The notes below the pieces were generated by a model, which saw only the letters and a program-made list of their open reading frames with translations, had not been told where the DNA came from and did no database searches. Of a stretch of 64,000 nt of DNA, positions 53,639 through 63,587 are shown in pieces (positions within the stretch are counted from its first letter, which is position 1; each line of letters begins with the position of its first letter). The translations under genes and the position numbers were made by a program. Source of the stretch: Marinagarivorans cellulosilyticus (GTDB lineage: Bacteria; Pseudomonadota; Gammaproteobacteria; Pseudomonadales; Cellvibrionaceae); NCBI RefSeq assembly GCF_021655555.1, contig NZ_AP023086.1, forward strand, positions 3,192,685-3,256,684, given 5' to 3'.

Positions 53639-53813
53639 GCCCATGCTGCTTGGTGTTTAAGAGCACTCACGCTAAGCCGGAACTAGAACTTAGTTAGCGC
53701 TGTTAGGGCGTCACTAGCCCTTTTATCGTTTTACGGCCGCTTTTAGGTTTAACCGCGGGCCTAAATTTGCTACCTTGCGCACCCGTTTTCGGCAATAGCA
53801 AAGTTTCTTATTC

Positions 53814-54260
53814 ATGGTCAATAAAGTTAAAACGCCCTGCATTGGGGTTTGCTCCACAGGCATAGGCGATAGCGTGTGCAGGGGCTGTAAGCGCTACACC
53901 CATGAAGTTGTCGATTGGAACGCCTATACCGAGGCGCAGCGAGTGAGTATTTCCCTGCGCTTAGATGCCTTGATTCGCCAAGTCCTAGAGGCCCGCGTTG
54001 AGATCTTTGATGAGCCGCTATTGCGCCAGCAACTGCAAATGCAAAACGTTCGGCATCATCCCGAGCAGTCGCCTTTTGCCTGGTTATTCGAGATTCTTAA
54101 AGTGGGGGCGGGGCAAATCCGCAACCTAGAGGCTTTTGGTGCACGCCTTTTGCCCGAATACGCCCATATGACGCTACCAGAATTTAAAACCTTGGTGGAT
54201 GAAGACTTTTTTGTGCTCTCCCAAGTGCACTACGAACGCTATTTTTCAAAGGTGTATTGA
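53814..54260 (+). CDS. DUF1289 domain protein
   Basis: A 148-residue protein. The first ~50 residues are a DUF1289 domain, a small cysteine-rich module (PCIGVCSTG, CRGCKRYTHEVVDW) that probably binds metal. The rest is alpha-helical with no recognised family. DUF1289 proteins are widespread and uncharacterised. The stop codon overlaps the miaE start (TGATG), so they form one operon and the protein may relate to tRNA modification or to its metal supply; this link is inference from context only. Confidence 0.75.
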   Translation: MVNKVKTPCIGVCSTGIGDSVCRGCKRYTHEVVDWNAYTEAQRVSISLRLDALIRQVLEARVEIFDEPLLRQQLQMQNVRHHPEQSPFAWLFEILKVGAGQIRNLEAFGARLLPEYAHMTLPEFKTLVDEDFFVLSQVHYERYFSKVY

Positions 54261-54856
54261 TGCAAGCCATTCTTGACTTCCTTTTGTGTGAGACCCCCGA
54301 TGCATGGGTAGAAAAAGCACTGCAAGAACCCGAAATACTGCTAATCGACCATGCCAATTGCGAGAAAAAGGCCGCCAGCACGGCTATGAATTTAATGTAC
54401 CGCTACGTCGACAACTTTGATTTGCTCCATAAAATGAGCCGCCTAGCCCGCGAAGAGTTGCGGCACTTTGAGCAAGTGATCGAAATTATGGAAAAACGCG
54501 GTATTGTGTACGACGCCGCTATTAATGCTGGGCGCTATGCCGCGCAAATGCGCAAGCCCGTACGCACCTTTGAGCCTGCCAAACTTGTAGATACCCTTAT
54601 TGTGGGTGCCATTATAGAAGCCCGCTCGTGCGAGCGCTTTGCCAAACTCGCCCCGCACCTTGACGACGAGCTGAATAAATTTTACACCTCGCTATTAAAG
54701 TCCGAATCCCGCCACTTTATGGATTACCTGTCTCTGGCGCGCGAAGCGGCGGGGGAGTGTATAGACGAGCGTGTGCAGCTATTTTTGGAGCGCGAAAAAG
54801 AGCTAATCGAAGGTGTGGATGAGGAGTTTCGGTTTCATTCTGGGGTGCCTGTTTAG
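54260..54856 (+). CDS. miaE: tRNA-(ms2io6A)-hydroxylase MiaE
   Basis: A 198-residue ferritin-like diiron enzyme that hydroxylates the isopentenyl group of ms2i6A in tRNA to ms2io6A. Carboxylate and histidine ligands are visible in ARLAREELRHFEQVIE and in SESRHFMDYL, with another Glu in AIIEARSCERF. The start is ATG 54260, with AAGGTG 6 bp upstream, overlapping the previous stop. Length is normal for the family. Confidence 0.92.
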   Translation: MQAILDFLLCETPDAWVEKALQEPEILLIDHANCEKKAASTAMNLMYRYVDNFDLLHKMSRLAREELRHFEQVIEIMEKRGIVYDAAINAGRYAAQMRKPVRTFEPAKLVDTLIVGAIIEARSCERFAKLAPHLDDELNKFYTSLLKSESRHFMDYLSLAREAAGECIDERVQLFLEREKELIEGVDEEFRFHSGVPV

Positions 54857-54963
54857 GGCCTGTGTAGCGGCTGATTAGTGCTGGTATTGCGCCTTCGGGT
54901 ATGGCGGCACCTTGTAGTCTGGCGTCATTTTTCTTCTAGCGTTTTTTAATTCGGGGTGGCTTG

Positions 54964-57669
54964 ATGAACTTTTGGGGCTTGGATCAATGGTTTGACACAC
55001 TTACCGAAGACACTTTGATTTGCACACCCAACCAGCGCTTAAGCCGGTTTTATCAGGCCCAATACCAGCGCTACCAGTTGGCGCGCGGCTGCAAACTGTT
55101 CCGGCCATTAACCTGCACCGCATTAGAATTGTGGCAAAGCGAGCTATGGCGCAAGGCGAGTTTATCTATACCCAGCTGCGCACAAGCAGGCGTTACCATA
55201 TCGGCTTTGCAAAAACGTGTGTTGTGGCAGGATATTTTAAATAATGACGAAACCCTTTGGTCGGCAGGCGATGTGCTGGATGTGGCATTAGAGGCCGATA
55301 AACTGCTGGCCGCGTGGGGTTTGGCGGCTAGCGAGGTCGATGCCAGTACCGACGAATTTGTGTTATTTCAAGCCTGGGCCAAGCAGTATAAGGGCCAGTT
55401 AAAGGCGTTGGCTAAGGCGCAAGGTGTACGGGCCATTTTGGACGAGCAAGCTGTACAAGGCTTGTTATTTAGCACCATCGCTAGTGGCGAGCTTAATGCG
55501 TTATTGCCTAAAAAAGTGATTTTTACGGGCTTTGATCAATGGTCTGTGCCTTTAAAGCGGTTTGAGCAATCGTTGTGTGCCGCTGGGGTTGTTTGTGAGC
55601 AGCAACAAATATGGCGTAGCGACAAAAATAATGCGCAATGTACGGTATTGCCAAGCCCAAAGCACGAGCTGTTTGCTGCGGCAAAGTGGGCTTTGGCGCA
55701 AAGCGAGCTGGGGTTGTCGGTAGCGGTGGTTGTGCCGGAACTTGGCCAGCGCTTAGCCGAAGTCGAGCGGGCTTTTCAGCAGGTGTTTGCACCTGAGTCA
55801 CTTTTGCCCAATGCAGCATTCGACTCTAGTCTAATCAATATTTCGTCTGGCCGGCCTTTGTCCCAGTGCCCGTTAGTCAGTTGCGCGCTGCGCCTATTGG
55901 CTTGGCCTGGCCAGAAGGTTGCCGTTGCCGAACTAAGCGCTTGGTTGCTTTCGCCGATGGTGGGCTCTAGTGCCGATTTAGCCGCGCGCACCGCGCTATT
56001 AACCGAGTTGGCCGGCCAATATACTTCCACTAACTTGGCCCAGTTAAAAGCAGCTGTTGCCGAGCGAAATGCGGCGGCCCGCGAAGCAGGCTTACCCGTA
56101 TTATTGGAGCATTTTTATGTGGTGCTCGAGACCGTTCATAAGCATATTGGGGCGAATAGCTGCGCACGTTTATCGCCATCGGCTTGGCGCGATGTTTTTA
56201 AGCTGCGCTTGCACGCTTGGGGCTGGCCCGGTAGCCGGACGTTAAACTCTACAGAATACCAACAGCATGAGCATTGGCTGCAAGCGCTCGATAGTTTTGC
56301 CGCGCTAGATGATGTGGTGGCAATTTGCGATATTAACCGTGCGCTGCAGCTTTTAACGCAAGTGCTTAAAGCGCCTTTCCACAAGCAAACACCGCCCGCT
56401 AAGGTGCAAATTTTGGGTGTGCTCGAAGCGGCAGGGCAGTTGTTTGATGGTATTTGGTGGTTGGGACTAAACAGCCACACGTGGCCAGAAGCATTAAAGC
56501 TTAACCCGCTGTTACCCGCTGCCTTGCAGCGCGAGCACAAAATGCCACGCAGCCACGCCGGTGCAGAGCTTAGCTACGCGCAATCGATTACCCATCGTTT
56601 ATGCCATAGTGCCTCGCAAGTGGTGGTTAGCTACGCGGCGTTTGATGGCGACGAGCCATTAAGCCCAAGCCCCTTAATTGAAGATTTGCCGATTATTGCT
56701 GTTAGTGAGCCCGCCGTTTTGCACCCGTGGCAGCTCGCGCCTGCGGTACAGCTTGAGGGCGTGGTGGATTACACCGCGGCGCCAGTGCTTGTGCCCTTAG
56801 AGTTAAGTGGCGGTGTTGGTGTTATTAAACGGCAGGCGGCGTGCCCCTTTCAGGCGTTTGCAGTACACCGCTTAGGGGCGACGAATCGCGAAGCACTGAC
56901 GGAGGGTTTGGATAGTCGCGATCGCGGTAATGCTATGCACGAGGTGCTCGAGTTTATTTGGCAACGGCTAGAAACGCAGCAAGCGCTGTTGGCGCAAACG
57001 CCAGAGGCCATAGCTACATTAATCGACGAAGCGGTTGCTTACGTGCTTGCCCGCATTGCCAAGGGCCGGCAATTTGGTGCTCGATTGCTCGAGCTAGAAG
57101 CCCAGCGGTTACATAACCGCGTTCAGCAATGGCTAGAGGAGGAGCGCAAGCGCGAACCCTTTAGTGTGGTTCTACAAGAAAAAACACTGCCTTTAGAGCT
57201 AGAAGGCCTGCGCTTAACCTTGCGTATGGACCGAGTCGATTGTTTGGCCGATGGCAAAACGCTGGCGGTTATTGATTATAAAACCGGTAATTCGCACATT
57301 AAAAGCTGGCAGTGGCCGCGTATTGACGAGCCGCAAATCCCCCTTTATGCCACAGCTTTGCCGGGCGTAGGTGCTGCCGTGTTTGCGCAGGTGAGCACGC
57401 AAAAAATGCAGTACATGGGGTTGTCGGCTATGCCGTTGTTGTTTTCTGAATTAACGGATGTGGCTAATCATAAAGATTGGCCTGCCAGCTTTGCAGAAGT
57501 ACTCGAACAATGGCATGCCCACTTGCAGGCTGTAGCCGCGGCTTTTGTTGCGGGAGATGCGCAGGTTTCGCCTAAAAACGCCAGTAGCTGCCAGTGGTGC
57601 GACCTTAAAAGCTTGTGCCGCATTAACGAGCTAAACCTTGCGGTGCAAAGCGAGGATGCATTGATATGA
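54964..57669 (+). CDS. AddB-like PD-(D/E)XK nuclease (double-strand break repair)
   Basis: About 901 residues. The C-terminal region (~600-890) is a PD-(D/E)XK nuclease with LRMDRVDCL and the core VIDYKTG (~768). Cysteines near 626 (AACPFQAF) and 878-888 (CQWCDLKSLC) are placed like the 4Fe-4S ligands of AddB. The N-terminal part is helicase-like but lacks a good Walker A, as in AddB. The gene overlaps an AddA-like helicase by 4 bp, so the two form a complex that resects DNA ends for RecA. Strict AddB versus a related RexB-type name is unresolved, so no symbol is given. Confidence 0.83.
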   Translation: MNFWGLDQWFDTLTEDTLICTPNQRLSRFYQAQYQRYQLARGCKLFRPLTCTALELWQSELWRKASLSIPSCAQAGVTISALQKRVLWQDILNNDETLWSAGDVLDVALEADKLLAAWGLAASEVDASTDEFVLFQAWAKQYKGQLKALAKAQGVRAILDEQAVQGLLFSTIASGELNALLPKKVIFTGFDQWSVPLKRFEQSLCAAGVVCEQQQIWRSDKNNAQCTVLPSPKHELFAAAKWALAQSELGLSVAVVVPELGQRLAEVERAFQQVFAPESLLPNAAFDSSLINISSGRPLSQCPLVSCALRLLAWPGQKVAVAELSAWLLSPMVGSSADLAARTALLTELAGQYTSTNLAQLKAAVAERNAAAREAGLPVLLEHFYVVLETVHKHIGANSCARLSPSAWRDVFKLRLHAWGWPGSRTLNSTEYQQHEHWLQALDSFAALDDVVAICDINRALQLLTQVLKAPFHKQTPPAKVQILGVLEAAGQLFDGIWWLGLNSHTWPEALKLNPLLPAALQREHKMPRSHAGAELSYAQSITHRLCHSASQVVVSYAAFDGDEPLSPSPLIEDLPIIAVSEPAVLHPWQLAPAVQLEGVVDYTAAPVLVPLELSGGVGVIKRQAACPFQAFAVHRLGATNREALTEGLDSRDRGNAMHEVLEFIWQRLETQQALLAQTPEAIATLIDEAVAYVLARIAKGRQFGARLLELEAQRLHNRVQQWLEEERKREPFSVVLQEKTLPLELEGLRLTLRMDRVDCLADGKTLAVIDYKTGNSHIKSWQWPRIDEPQIPLYATALPGVGAAVFAQVSTQKMQYMGLSAMPLLFSELTDVANHKDWPASFAEVLEQWHAHLQAVAAAFVAGDAQVSPKNASSCQWCDLKSLCRINELNLAVQSEDALI

Positions 57670-60600
57670 GTAAGCAACCGGTAGATGCGCTAGCGCGCGA
57701 GCGTGCTTTGTGCCCAGATCACAGCTTTATTTGCGTGGCGCCTGCAGGCAGCGGTAAAACCGAGCTATTAACCCAGCGCATGCTGGTATTGCTTACGCGG
57801 GTGCAGCAGCCCGAGGAAATATTGGCCATTACCTTTACCCGTAAAGCAGCGGCCGAAATGCAGCACCGCGTATTAGGGGCTTTGCGGTTGGCGCAAGGGG
57901 CTAAACCCACGGAGGCTCACAAGCAGCATACCTGGTCGTTGGCTAAGGCGGCGTTGCAGGCGGATGCAAAAAACGGTTGGCAGTTGTTGCAAAGCCCGCA
58001 TCGCTTGCAGGTGCGAACCTTCGATGGTTTGTGTGCAAGCTTGGTAAAGGCGTTGCCGCTACAGTCCCAAATGGGTGCGGGTGTAGCGTTAAGCGACGAC
58101 CCAGATCGACTGTTCACCTTAGCGGCTAATAATGTAATGGCCGAACTAGAAAGCGGCGGCGAGCCGGCTGAGGCATTAGCGCAACTGCTGATGCACCTCG
58201 ATAACCAGCAACAGCGCGTGGCCGAATTGCTCGTGGCGTTGCTCAAAACGCGTGCCGCTTGGCTGCCGTTAATTATGGCGGGTGATGGCCGGGTTCGAGA
58301 GCATTTAGAGGCGTGTTTACAGAATATTCGTGAAGCCCACATAGAGCGCTTGCAGGGCCTGTTTGATGAGCAAGCGACAAGCCGATTACTGGCATTGGCG
58401 GTGTTTGCCGCGCGCAACTTGCCTGCGGATTCCGCCAGCCCAATACGCAATTGTGAGCATATTAGTGAGCTTCCCGATGCCAGCGAGCAAGGCTTGGCGC
58501 AGTGGCAGGGCTTGGCGGCACTGCTGCTTAGTGGCACTGGTGGGTGGCGTAAACGCTTAACCAAAAACGAGGGTTTCCCTACCAAGGCTGAAGGGGTAAA
58601 GCCTGCAGAGCTAAAGGCATTAAAAGCCGACTTGGGCGAGCTAATTACGGCCTTTTCGGCCAACGAAACCTTGCGAGAGAGCCTGTTTGAAGTTGCGCTA
58701 TTGCCTTATACCGAATACCCCGAGCAGCAGTGGCAAATATTGCAGTCGCTGACGGTTTTGTTGCCGCGGCTGGTTGCGCACTTGCAGTTGGTGTTTGCCG
58801 GTGAGGGCCAGCTGGACTTTACCGAAATAAGTTTGCGTGCCGATAGGGCGCTTGGCAGCGAAGACGAGCCGACTGATTTAGCCTTGCGCTTGGATCATCG
58901 CATTAGCCATGTATTAGTTGATGAGTTTCAGGATACCTCATCTAACCAAATGCAGTTGGTTCAAAAGCTGACCGCAGGTTGGCAGAGAGACGATGGCCGC
59001 ACGTTGTTTTGCGTGGGCGATGCCATGCAATCGATTTATGCGTTTCGCAGTGCTAATGTTGGCTTGTTTTTACGTTGTTTGGGTTCAGCCGAAGAGGGCG
59101 GCAGCTTGGGTGTGCTGGCTCTTGAGCCGCTAAAACTAAATACCAATTTCCGTTCTGACGCCGGTGTGGTGGAGTGGATAAATACGGTATTCTCGCAGGC
59201 ATTCCCTAAGCGGGTAGACTTGAATCTTGGTGCAGTGCCGTTTAATGAGGCGGTTGCATTTAATGCCGATGCCGGGCCAGCGGTTTGTGTGCAAGGGTTT
59301 GTGGGTGATGGCGCTAAGTGCGCCGAAGGCGAATGGCTAGCAACGCAAATACAGCAGGTATTGGCCGCTGATGCGCAAGCAACTATTGCCATATTGGGCC
59401 GTGGCCGGCGCCAACTGCATAATGTTTTACCTGCCTTAAAAAGTGCAGGCATTCGTTACCGCGCAGTGGATTTAGACCCGTTGGCGGCCGTGCCAGCGGT
59501 GCAAGATGTATGGGTGCTAACGCGGGCACTGATTAATACCAGCGATACCATTGCATGGCTTAGCGTATTGCGTGCGCCTTGGTGCGGGTTGCGTTTAAAT
59601 GCTTTGTTGGCGCTGCGCGCGCAGCCAGGTGTGAATGTACTTGCTCAAGTCCATGAGCTGCTAAAAGGCGTCGAAAAAAATGCAAATATCGTCGATCAAG
59701 ATTCTATATCGCGATTAACTTTGGTTTTTGATGTGCTCTCAGCGTGCTTGGCGCAACGCGCGCGCAAGCCGTTAGCCGAGTGGGTAAAAGGTGCGTGGTT
59801 GGCTTTAGGTGGCGCGGCGGCTTTAACCCTTGAACAGCAAAATAATGTAGAGCGCTTTTTTGATGCCTTAGCGGAATGTGATGAAACCCAATTGATTCAA
59901 CACCCTGATCGCCTAGAAAAATTGCTGACCGAGCTGTACGCCTTGCCCGACCCAGAAGCGGGTAGCCAAGTGCAAGTGATGACGATGCACAAGTCCAAGG
60001 GGTTGGAGTTTGACGCCGTGTTTTTGGTGGGTTTGGCGGCAGCAAGTGGCGTACCGGACACCCCTTTAATGCGTTGGCATGAGCAGCTGTTTGAATACCA
60101 ATACGTGGGCGATGGCGCCGCCAGCACTTGGTTGTTAAGCCCGGTTGGCGAGCGCGGCCAAGATAAAGATGCGTTATACCAATGGTTGGGCTACCAACAA
60201 AAAAAACGCGAACACCTAGAGGCATGCCGGCTACTTTATGTGGCCTGTACGCGAGCTAAAAAACAGTTGTATTTAAGTGCTGTGTTAAAACAAAAAGACG
60301 GGGCCGATATTACCGCGCCGAGCAGTGGCAGTTTGTTGGCGCATATTTGGCCGTCCGTGGCTTCGTCATTTGCGCTGCATTGCTTGCGAACGGATACGGC
60401 CGAGCAAATTGATTATGTAGATGGCACAACTGTTGCCAATTTGCATCGTTTGGCGCCGGCCCAAATTGAGCAACAGCGATTGCAATTGGTCGCTAAAGCG
60501 CGAGACTTTCAACCTGTTTCGGGGCCGTCGCCACAGGGCGAGCTTTCGCTTTTAACGCTTAGTAATAATGATGAGCAAAAAGCCGAAGGCTTCGCTCGAG

Positions 60601-61154
60601 CCGTTGGTAGTTTGGTGCACGAAGTGCTTGAGCTCATGGTGCCGGCTGTTTGTGCGCAGGCTAAGCTCCTCCCTAAAGCACCTACATGGCAAGACTTTTT
60701 TGCCGCGTGGCATGTAAGGTTTGGGCAGTTGCTGGTAGCGCAGCCTAGTGTTGTTCTAAACGCATTGTGCGAAAAAGCGGCCGCGCAACTTGATAAGGTG
60801 TTTAGCGAAAACTCGCCTTTATGGCAGGCCTTGATGGGGGCGCAAGAGGTGCATCCAGAATTTGCCATTAGCGGGGCGGATGCCGAAGGTGCCGCCCAGC
60901 ATTGGCGAATAGATTTGTGGTGGCGTGAAGCCGATGGTGGCGTTGCATTGCTCGATTATAAATCGGCCATTTATTCCGGGGCAGGCTCACAGCATGATTT
61001 TGAGTGTGAGCAGCTTGAGCATTACCGTGTCGATTTACTTCATTATGGTCAGCTACTCGCTAATTTGTTGGCCGAGCCGGTAACACCTATTTTATACCTT
61101 ACCGATAGCCACAGCTGGTTGAAGTTGCCGGTGGTGAGGCCAGTTGCCGGTTAA
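57666..61154 (+). CDS. AddA-like UvrD helicase/nuclease
   Basis: A 1162-residue UvrD/REP family helicase with Walker A APAGSGKTELLTQRM, motif II LVDEFQDTSS, motif III GDAMQSIYAFR, motif V/VI region VMTMHKSKGLEFDAVF and LLYVACTRAKKQLY, and a C-terminal nuclease with LLDYKSA (~1096). This is the layout of AddA. With its upstream partner it would be the AddAB machine, an alternative to RecBCD. It starts at the ATG overlapping the partner's stop. Confidence 0.85.
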   Translation: MSKQPVDALARERALCPDHSFICVAPAGSGKTELLTQRMLVLLTRVQQPEEILAITFTRKAAAEMQHRVLGALRLAQGAKPTEAHKQHTWSLAKAALQADAKNGWQLLQSPHRLQVRTFDGLCASLVKALPLQSQMGAGVALSDDPDRLFTLAANNVMAELESGGEPAEALAQLLMHLDNQQQRVAELLVALLKTRAAWLPLIMAGDGRVREHLEACLQNIREAHIERLQGLFDEQATSRLLALAVFAARNLPADSASPIRNCEHISELPDASEQGLAQWQGLAALLLSGTGGWRKRLTKNEGFPTKAEGVKPAELKALKADLGELITAFSANETLRESLFEVALLPYTEYPEQQWQILQSLTVLLPRLVAHLQLVFAGEGQLDFTEISLRADRALGSEDEPTDLALRLDHRISHVLVDEFQDTSSNQMQLVQKLTAGWQRDDGRTLFCVGDAMQSIYAFRSANVGLFLRCLGSAEEGGSLGVLALEPLKLNTNFRSDAGVVEWINTVFSQAFPKRVDLNLGAVPFNEAVAFNADAGPAVCVQGFVGDGAKCAEGEWLATQIQQVLAADAQATIAILGRGRRQLHNVLPALKSAGIRYRAVDLDPLAAVPAVQDVWVLTRALINTSDTIAWLSVLRAPWCGLRLNALLALRAQPGVNVLAQVHELLKGVEKNANIVDQDSISRLTLVFDVLSACLAQRARKPLAEWVKGAWLALGGAAALTLEQQNNVERFFDALAECDETQLIQHPDRLEKLLTELYALPDPEAGSQVQVMTMHKSKGLEFDAVFLVGLAAASGVPDTPLMRWHEQLFEYQYVGDGAASTWLLSPVGERGQDKDALYQWLGYQQKKREHLEACRLLYVACTRAKKQLYLSAVLKQKDGADITAPSSGSLLAHIWPSVASSFALHCLRTDTAEQIDYVDGTTVANLHRLAPAQIEQQRLQLVAKARDFQPVSGPSPQGELSLLTLSNNDEQKAEGFARAVGSLVHEVLELMVPAVCAQAKLLPKAPTWQDFFAAWHVRFGQLLVAQPSVVLNALCEKAAAQLDKVFSENSPLWQALMGAQEVHPEFAISGADAEGAAQHWRIDLWWREADGGVALLDYKSAIYSGAGSQHDFECEQLEHYRVDLLHYGQLLANLLAEPVTPILYLTDSHSWLKLPVVRPVAG

Positions 61155-61485
61155 TTTATTGGTTGTGTCGGCCATACCTCTTTATACCTTTCAGATTATA
61201 CCTTTCAGATTTATATCTCTCAGGGCCGATGTTTTGCTTGTTCAGGCATGACATCGCGGTCATATCAATTGTTGTGAATCATGTCTACTTTACATTTTCT
61301 TAATCGTGCGCCTTGCGTCTCAAATAATTAATAAAGGCTTAATTGTATCCCTGTTTTGCATTGTTTATTTTGAAGGCTTTGTTATTTTTAACTCCTAACA
61401 AATATAAATTTAATGCGCGCACGGCGCAGCAACCTTCATTTGTTGTCTTGGGGTGTTTTTGGCTGCAAATGGCGAGGAGATACGC
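61155..61485. other. Gene-free region upstream of the second cytochrome lipoprotein gene
   Basis: About 330 bp, AT-rich. It holds a short 14-bp tandem repeat (61182-61224). No RNA gene or credible small gene seen. The promoter of the downstream lipoprotein gene should lie here; I found no clear boxes. CGAGGAGATACGC precedes ATG 61486 and is a good ribosome binding site. Confidence 0.45.
61182..61224. repeat. 14-bp short tandem repeat
   Basis: TTATACCTTTCAGA is repeated exactly at 61182-61195 and 61196-61209, followed by a degenerate third unit TTATATCTCTCAGG at 61211-61224. It lies 28 bp after the AddA-like stop codon. Confidence 0.7.
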
Positions 61486-63576
61486 ATGGTAAAAAAAATC
61501 GGTTTGATAGTGGCTTCACTCGCGCTTGCAGCGTGTGTTGCTGAAGACCCTAATGGCTCGTCCAGTAGCAGGAATAGCAGCCTTGCTATCTCCTCGGTGC
61601 CAGCTTCCAGTTCAAGTAGTTTGGCGGCTATGCAAAGTTCGTCATCGCTGGCGGTTTCTAGTGCTAACAGTGCCAGCTCGGTTTCGTTGCCGAGCGGTGA
61701 CTTCGATTTGGCCTTGGGTAAACAGCTTTATGAAACTAACTGTTTAGAATGTCATGGCATTCAAGGGACAGGCACCGCTAAGCGACCGTTCCCCATAGCT
61801 GGTGTTGATTACAACGGTGTGATGTCGCGTGCAGATGCCGGTGGTAATATGCCTGATGGCAAAGGCCCTTTAACGGGTAAAGAGTACAAACCAGAGCACT
61901 GTGTTGGTGATTGCGCCCATCAAGTTGCGGGCTACATAACGGCTGGCTTTCCTGGAGCTACCGATGTGGAGGCCGCGCAAGAGCTGGGTTTTTCCGGTTG
62001 TAGTAGCCAAGAAGGCGCGCCAGCAAAACGTGCTATTCGCTTGCTTACGCGTCACGAATACCAGAATACGGTTAACGATATTTTTGGTTTAGATTTAAAT
62101 TTAACCACCAACTTCCCGCCAGAAAGCCGCGAACACGGTTTTACTAACAATGCCGATTTGGCTTTTGTAACAGCGCGCCATCTCGACGAGTATTATTCGG
62201 CGGCGACACGCGTTGCGGCTGAAGTACAAAATAATCTTAATAGTGGCTTTATACGTGATGCGCTTAATTGCAGTGCGAACTACCATTGTTTGCGTACGTT
62301 TGTAGAAACCTTTGGTCAGAAGATTTTCCGCCGTCCTCTAGAGGGGCAGGAAGTTGAAGACTATTTAGCCTTTTTTACCGCATTGCAACCTGCAGATCAA
62401 AACGAGGGTTTTTTTAACCATTCAGACCGCTTTAAAGAGGCCATTGGTGTTGGCTTACCTGCATTATTAATGTCGCCGCACTTTATTTACCGCAAAGAGC
62501 TAGGTAAAGCCAATGGTGATGTTTATCAGTTAGATGATTACGAAATGGCAACGTTAATTGCTTACACCTTTACGGGCTCCACGCCGGATGATGAATTGTT
62601 AGCTGCTGCGCGCAATCAGCAGGTTCGTACCAAGCAGCAATATAAAGCCCAAGCCGAACGTTTATTGGCCACAGAAAAGGGTAAAAACCAAATGGCGCGC
62701 TTTGCCATTGAATGGTGGGATGCCGGTACAGAGTTAATCGGCGCTAAAAATAATAATATTTATGCCGGCTATAGCCCCGAAGTAAGCGAAGCAATGGTGC
62801 TGGAAATGGAAGCATTTTTTAAGCACGTTACTTTTGATTCCACCGGTAAATTCCAAGAGCTTTACACTGCCGATTACACCATGCTTAACGATACCCTCGG
62901 GCGTTTTTATGGCATTGGTAGTGGCTTAGGCGCTAGCTTTACAAAGGTGGCGAATAATCAACGCGGCGGTATTTTAATGATGGGCGGTATTATGGCCTCT
63001 AATGCCAGCACGGAAGAAACCTCGCCCGTTAAACGCGGTGTATTTGTACGGGAGCAATTGATGTGTGACCCATTGCCGCCATTCCCGCGTGATGTGGCAA
63101 TTCCTAACCCCGATTTAGATCCTACCAAGCCCATGCGCCAACGCTTTGAAGAGCACTCTGTAAACCCAGACTGCCAAAGCTGCCATAAATATTTTGATGA
63201 TATTGGTTTTACCTTGGAGAACTTTGATGCATCGGGTAAATATCGCGAGCGTGAAAAAATGGTCGACTGGGCGACTTTCGATATCTTGGACGAACTGGAT
63301 ATTTTAACGCAAGGTAAAGTGATTAATGTAGATGGTGGTGATGACGAGCGTTACTTTGCAGATCGCTGGGAATTTTCTGAAATGATGGCGAATGCCGATT
63401 CGACAAAGTCGTGTATGACCACGCAATATTACCGGTATGTGGCAGGTTACACCCTAGAGGAGGCGGATAACTGCGCTATCGAGAATCTAAATAAAACCTT
63501 CGCCGACAGCGAGTTTGATATTCAATCGTTATTGATTGGCATTACTCAGCTTGATTCTTTTTCTGTGCGTAAATAG
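61486..63576 (+). CDS. Dihaem 'planctomycete-type' cytochrome lipoprotein (DUF1592/DUF1588 family), second copy
   Basis: A 696-residue lipoprotein: signal peptide MVKKIGLIVASLALAAC (lipobox LAAC, C17), then a long serine-rich linker (~22-68). A cytochrome c domain with haem motif CLECH (86-90) follows. Then come DUF1587-like (LLTRHEYQNTVNDIFG), DUF1595/DUF1592 regions and DUF1588 with a second haem motif CQSCH (563-567) followed by DDIGFTLENFDASGKYR. A DUF1585-like end follows (CMTTQYYRYVAGYTLEEADNC). It lacks the beta-rich insert of the copy at 12.1 kb. Function is unknown; predicted lipid-anchored dihaem protein. It starts the pair with a DUF1552 gene 11 bp downstream. GAGGAG precedes the ATG. 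Confidence 0.85.
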   Translation: MVKKIGLIVASLALAACVAEDPNGSSSSRNSSLAISSVPASSSSSLAAMQSSSSLAVSSANSASSVSLPSGDFDLALGKQLYETNCLECHGIQGTGTAKRPFPIAGVDYNGVMSRADAGGNMPDGKGPLTGKEYKPEHCVGDCAHQVAGYITAGFPGATDVEAAQELGFSGCSSQEGAPAKRAIRLLTRHEYQNTVNDIFGLDLNLTTNFPPESREHGFTNNADLAFVTARHLDEYYSAATRVAAEVQNNLNSGFIRDALNCSANYHCLRTFVETFGQKIFRRPLEGQEVEDYLAFFTALQPADQNEGFFNHSDRFKEAIGVGLPALLMSPHFIYRKELGKANGDVYQLDDYEMATLIAYTFTGSTPDDELLAAARNQQVRTKQQYKAQAERLLATEKGKNQMARFAIEWWDAGTELIGAKNNNIYAGYSPEVSEAMVLEMEAFFKHVTFDSTGKFQELYTADYTMLNDTLGRFYGIGSGLGASFTKVANNQRGGILMMGGIMASNASTEETSPVKRGVFVREQLMCDPLPPFPRDVAIPNPDLDPTKPMRQRFEEHSVNPDCQSCHKYFDDIGFTLENFDASGKYREREKMVDWATFDILDELDILTQGKVINVDGGDDERYFADRWEFSEMMANADSTKSCMTTQYYRYVAGYTLEEADNCAIENLNKTFADSEFDIQSLLIGITQLDSFSVRK

Positions 63577-63587
63577 GACGATACATT

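Noticed and set aside
57917..58663. A 248-residue minus-strand frame inside the AddA-like gene
   Set aside because: Composition (Ser, Cys, Ala rich) is that of a shadow of an alanine-rich coding frame; no motifs are visible.
61182..61224. CRISPR-like repeat
   Set aside because: The units are directly adjacent 14-bp tandem repeats with no spacers and no cas genes nearby.
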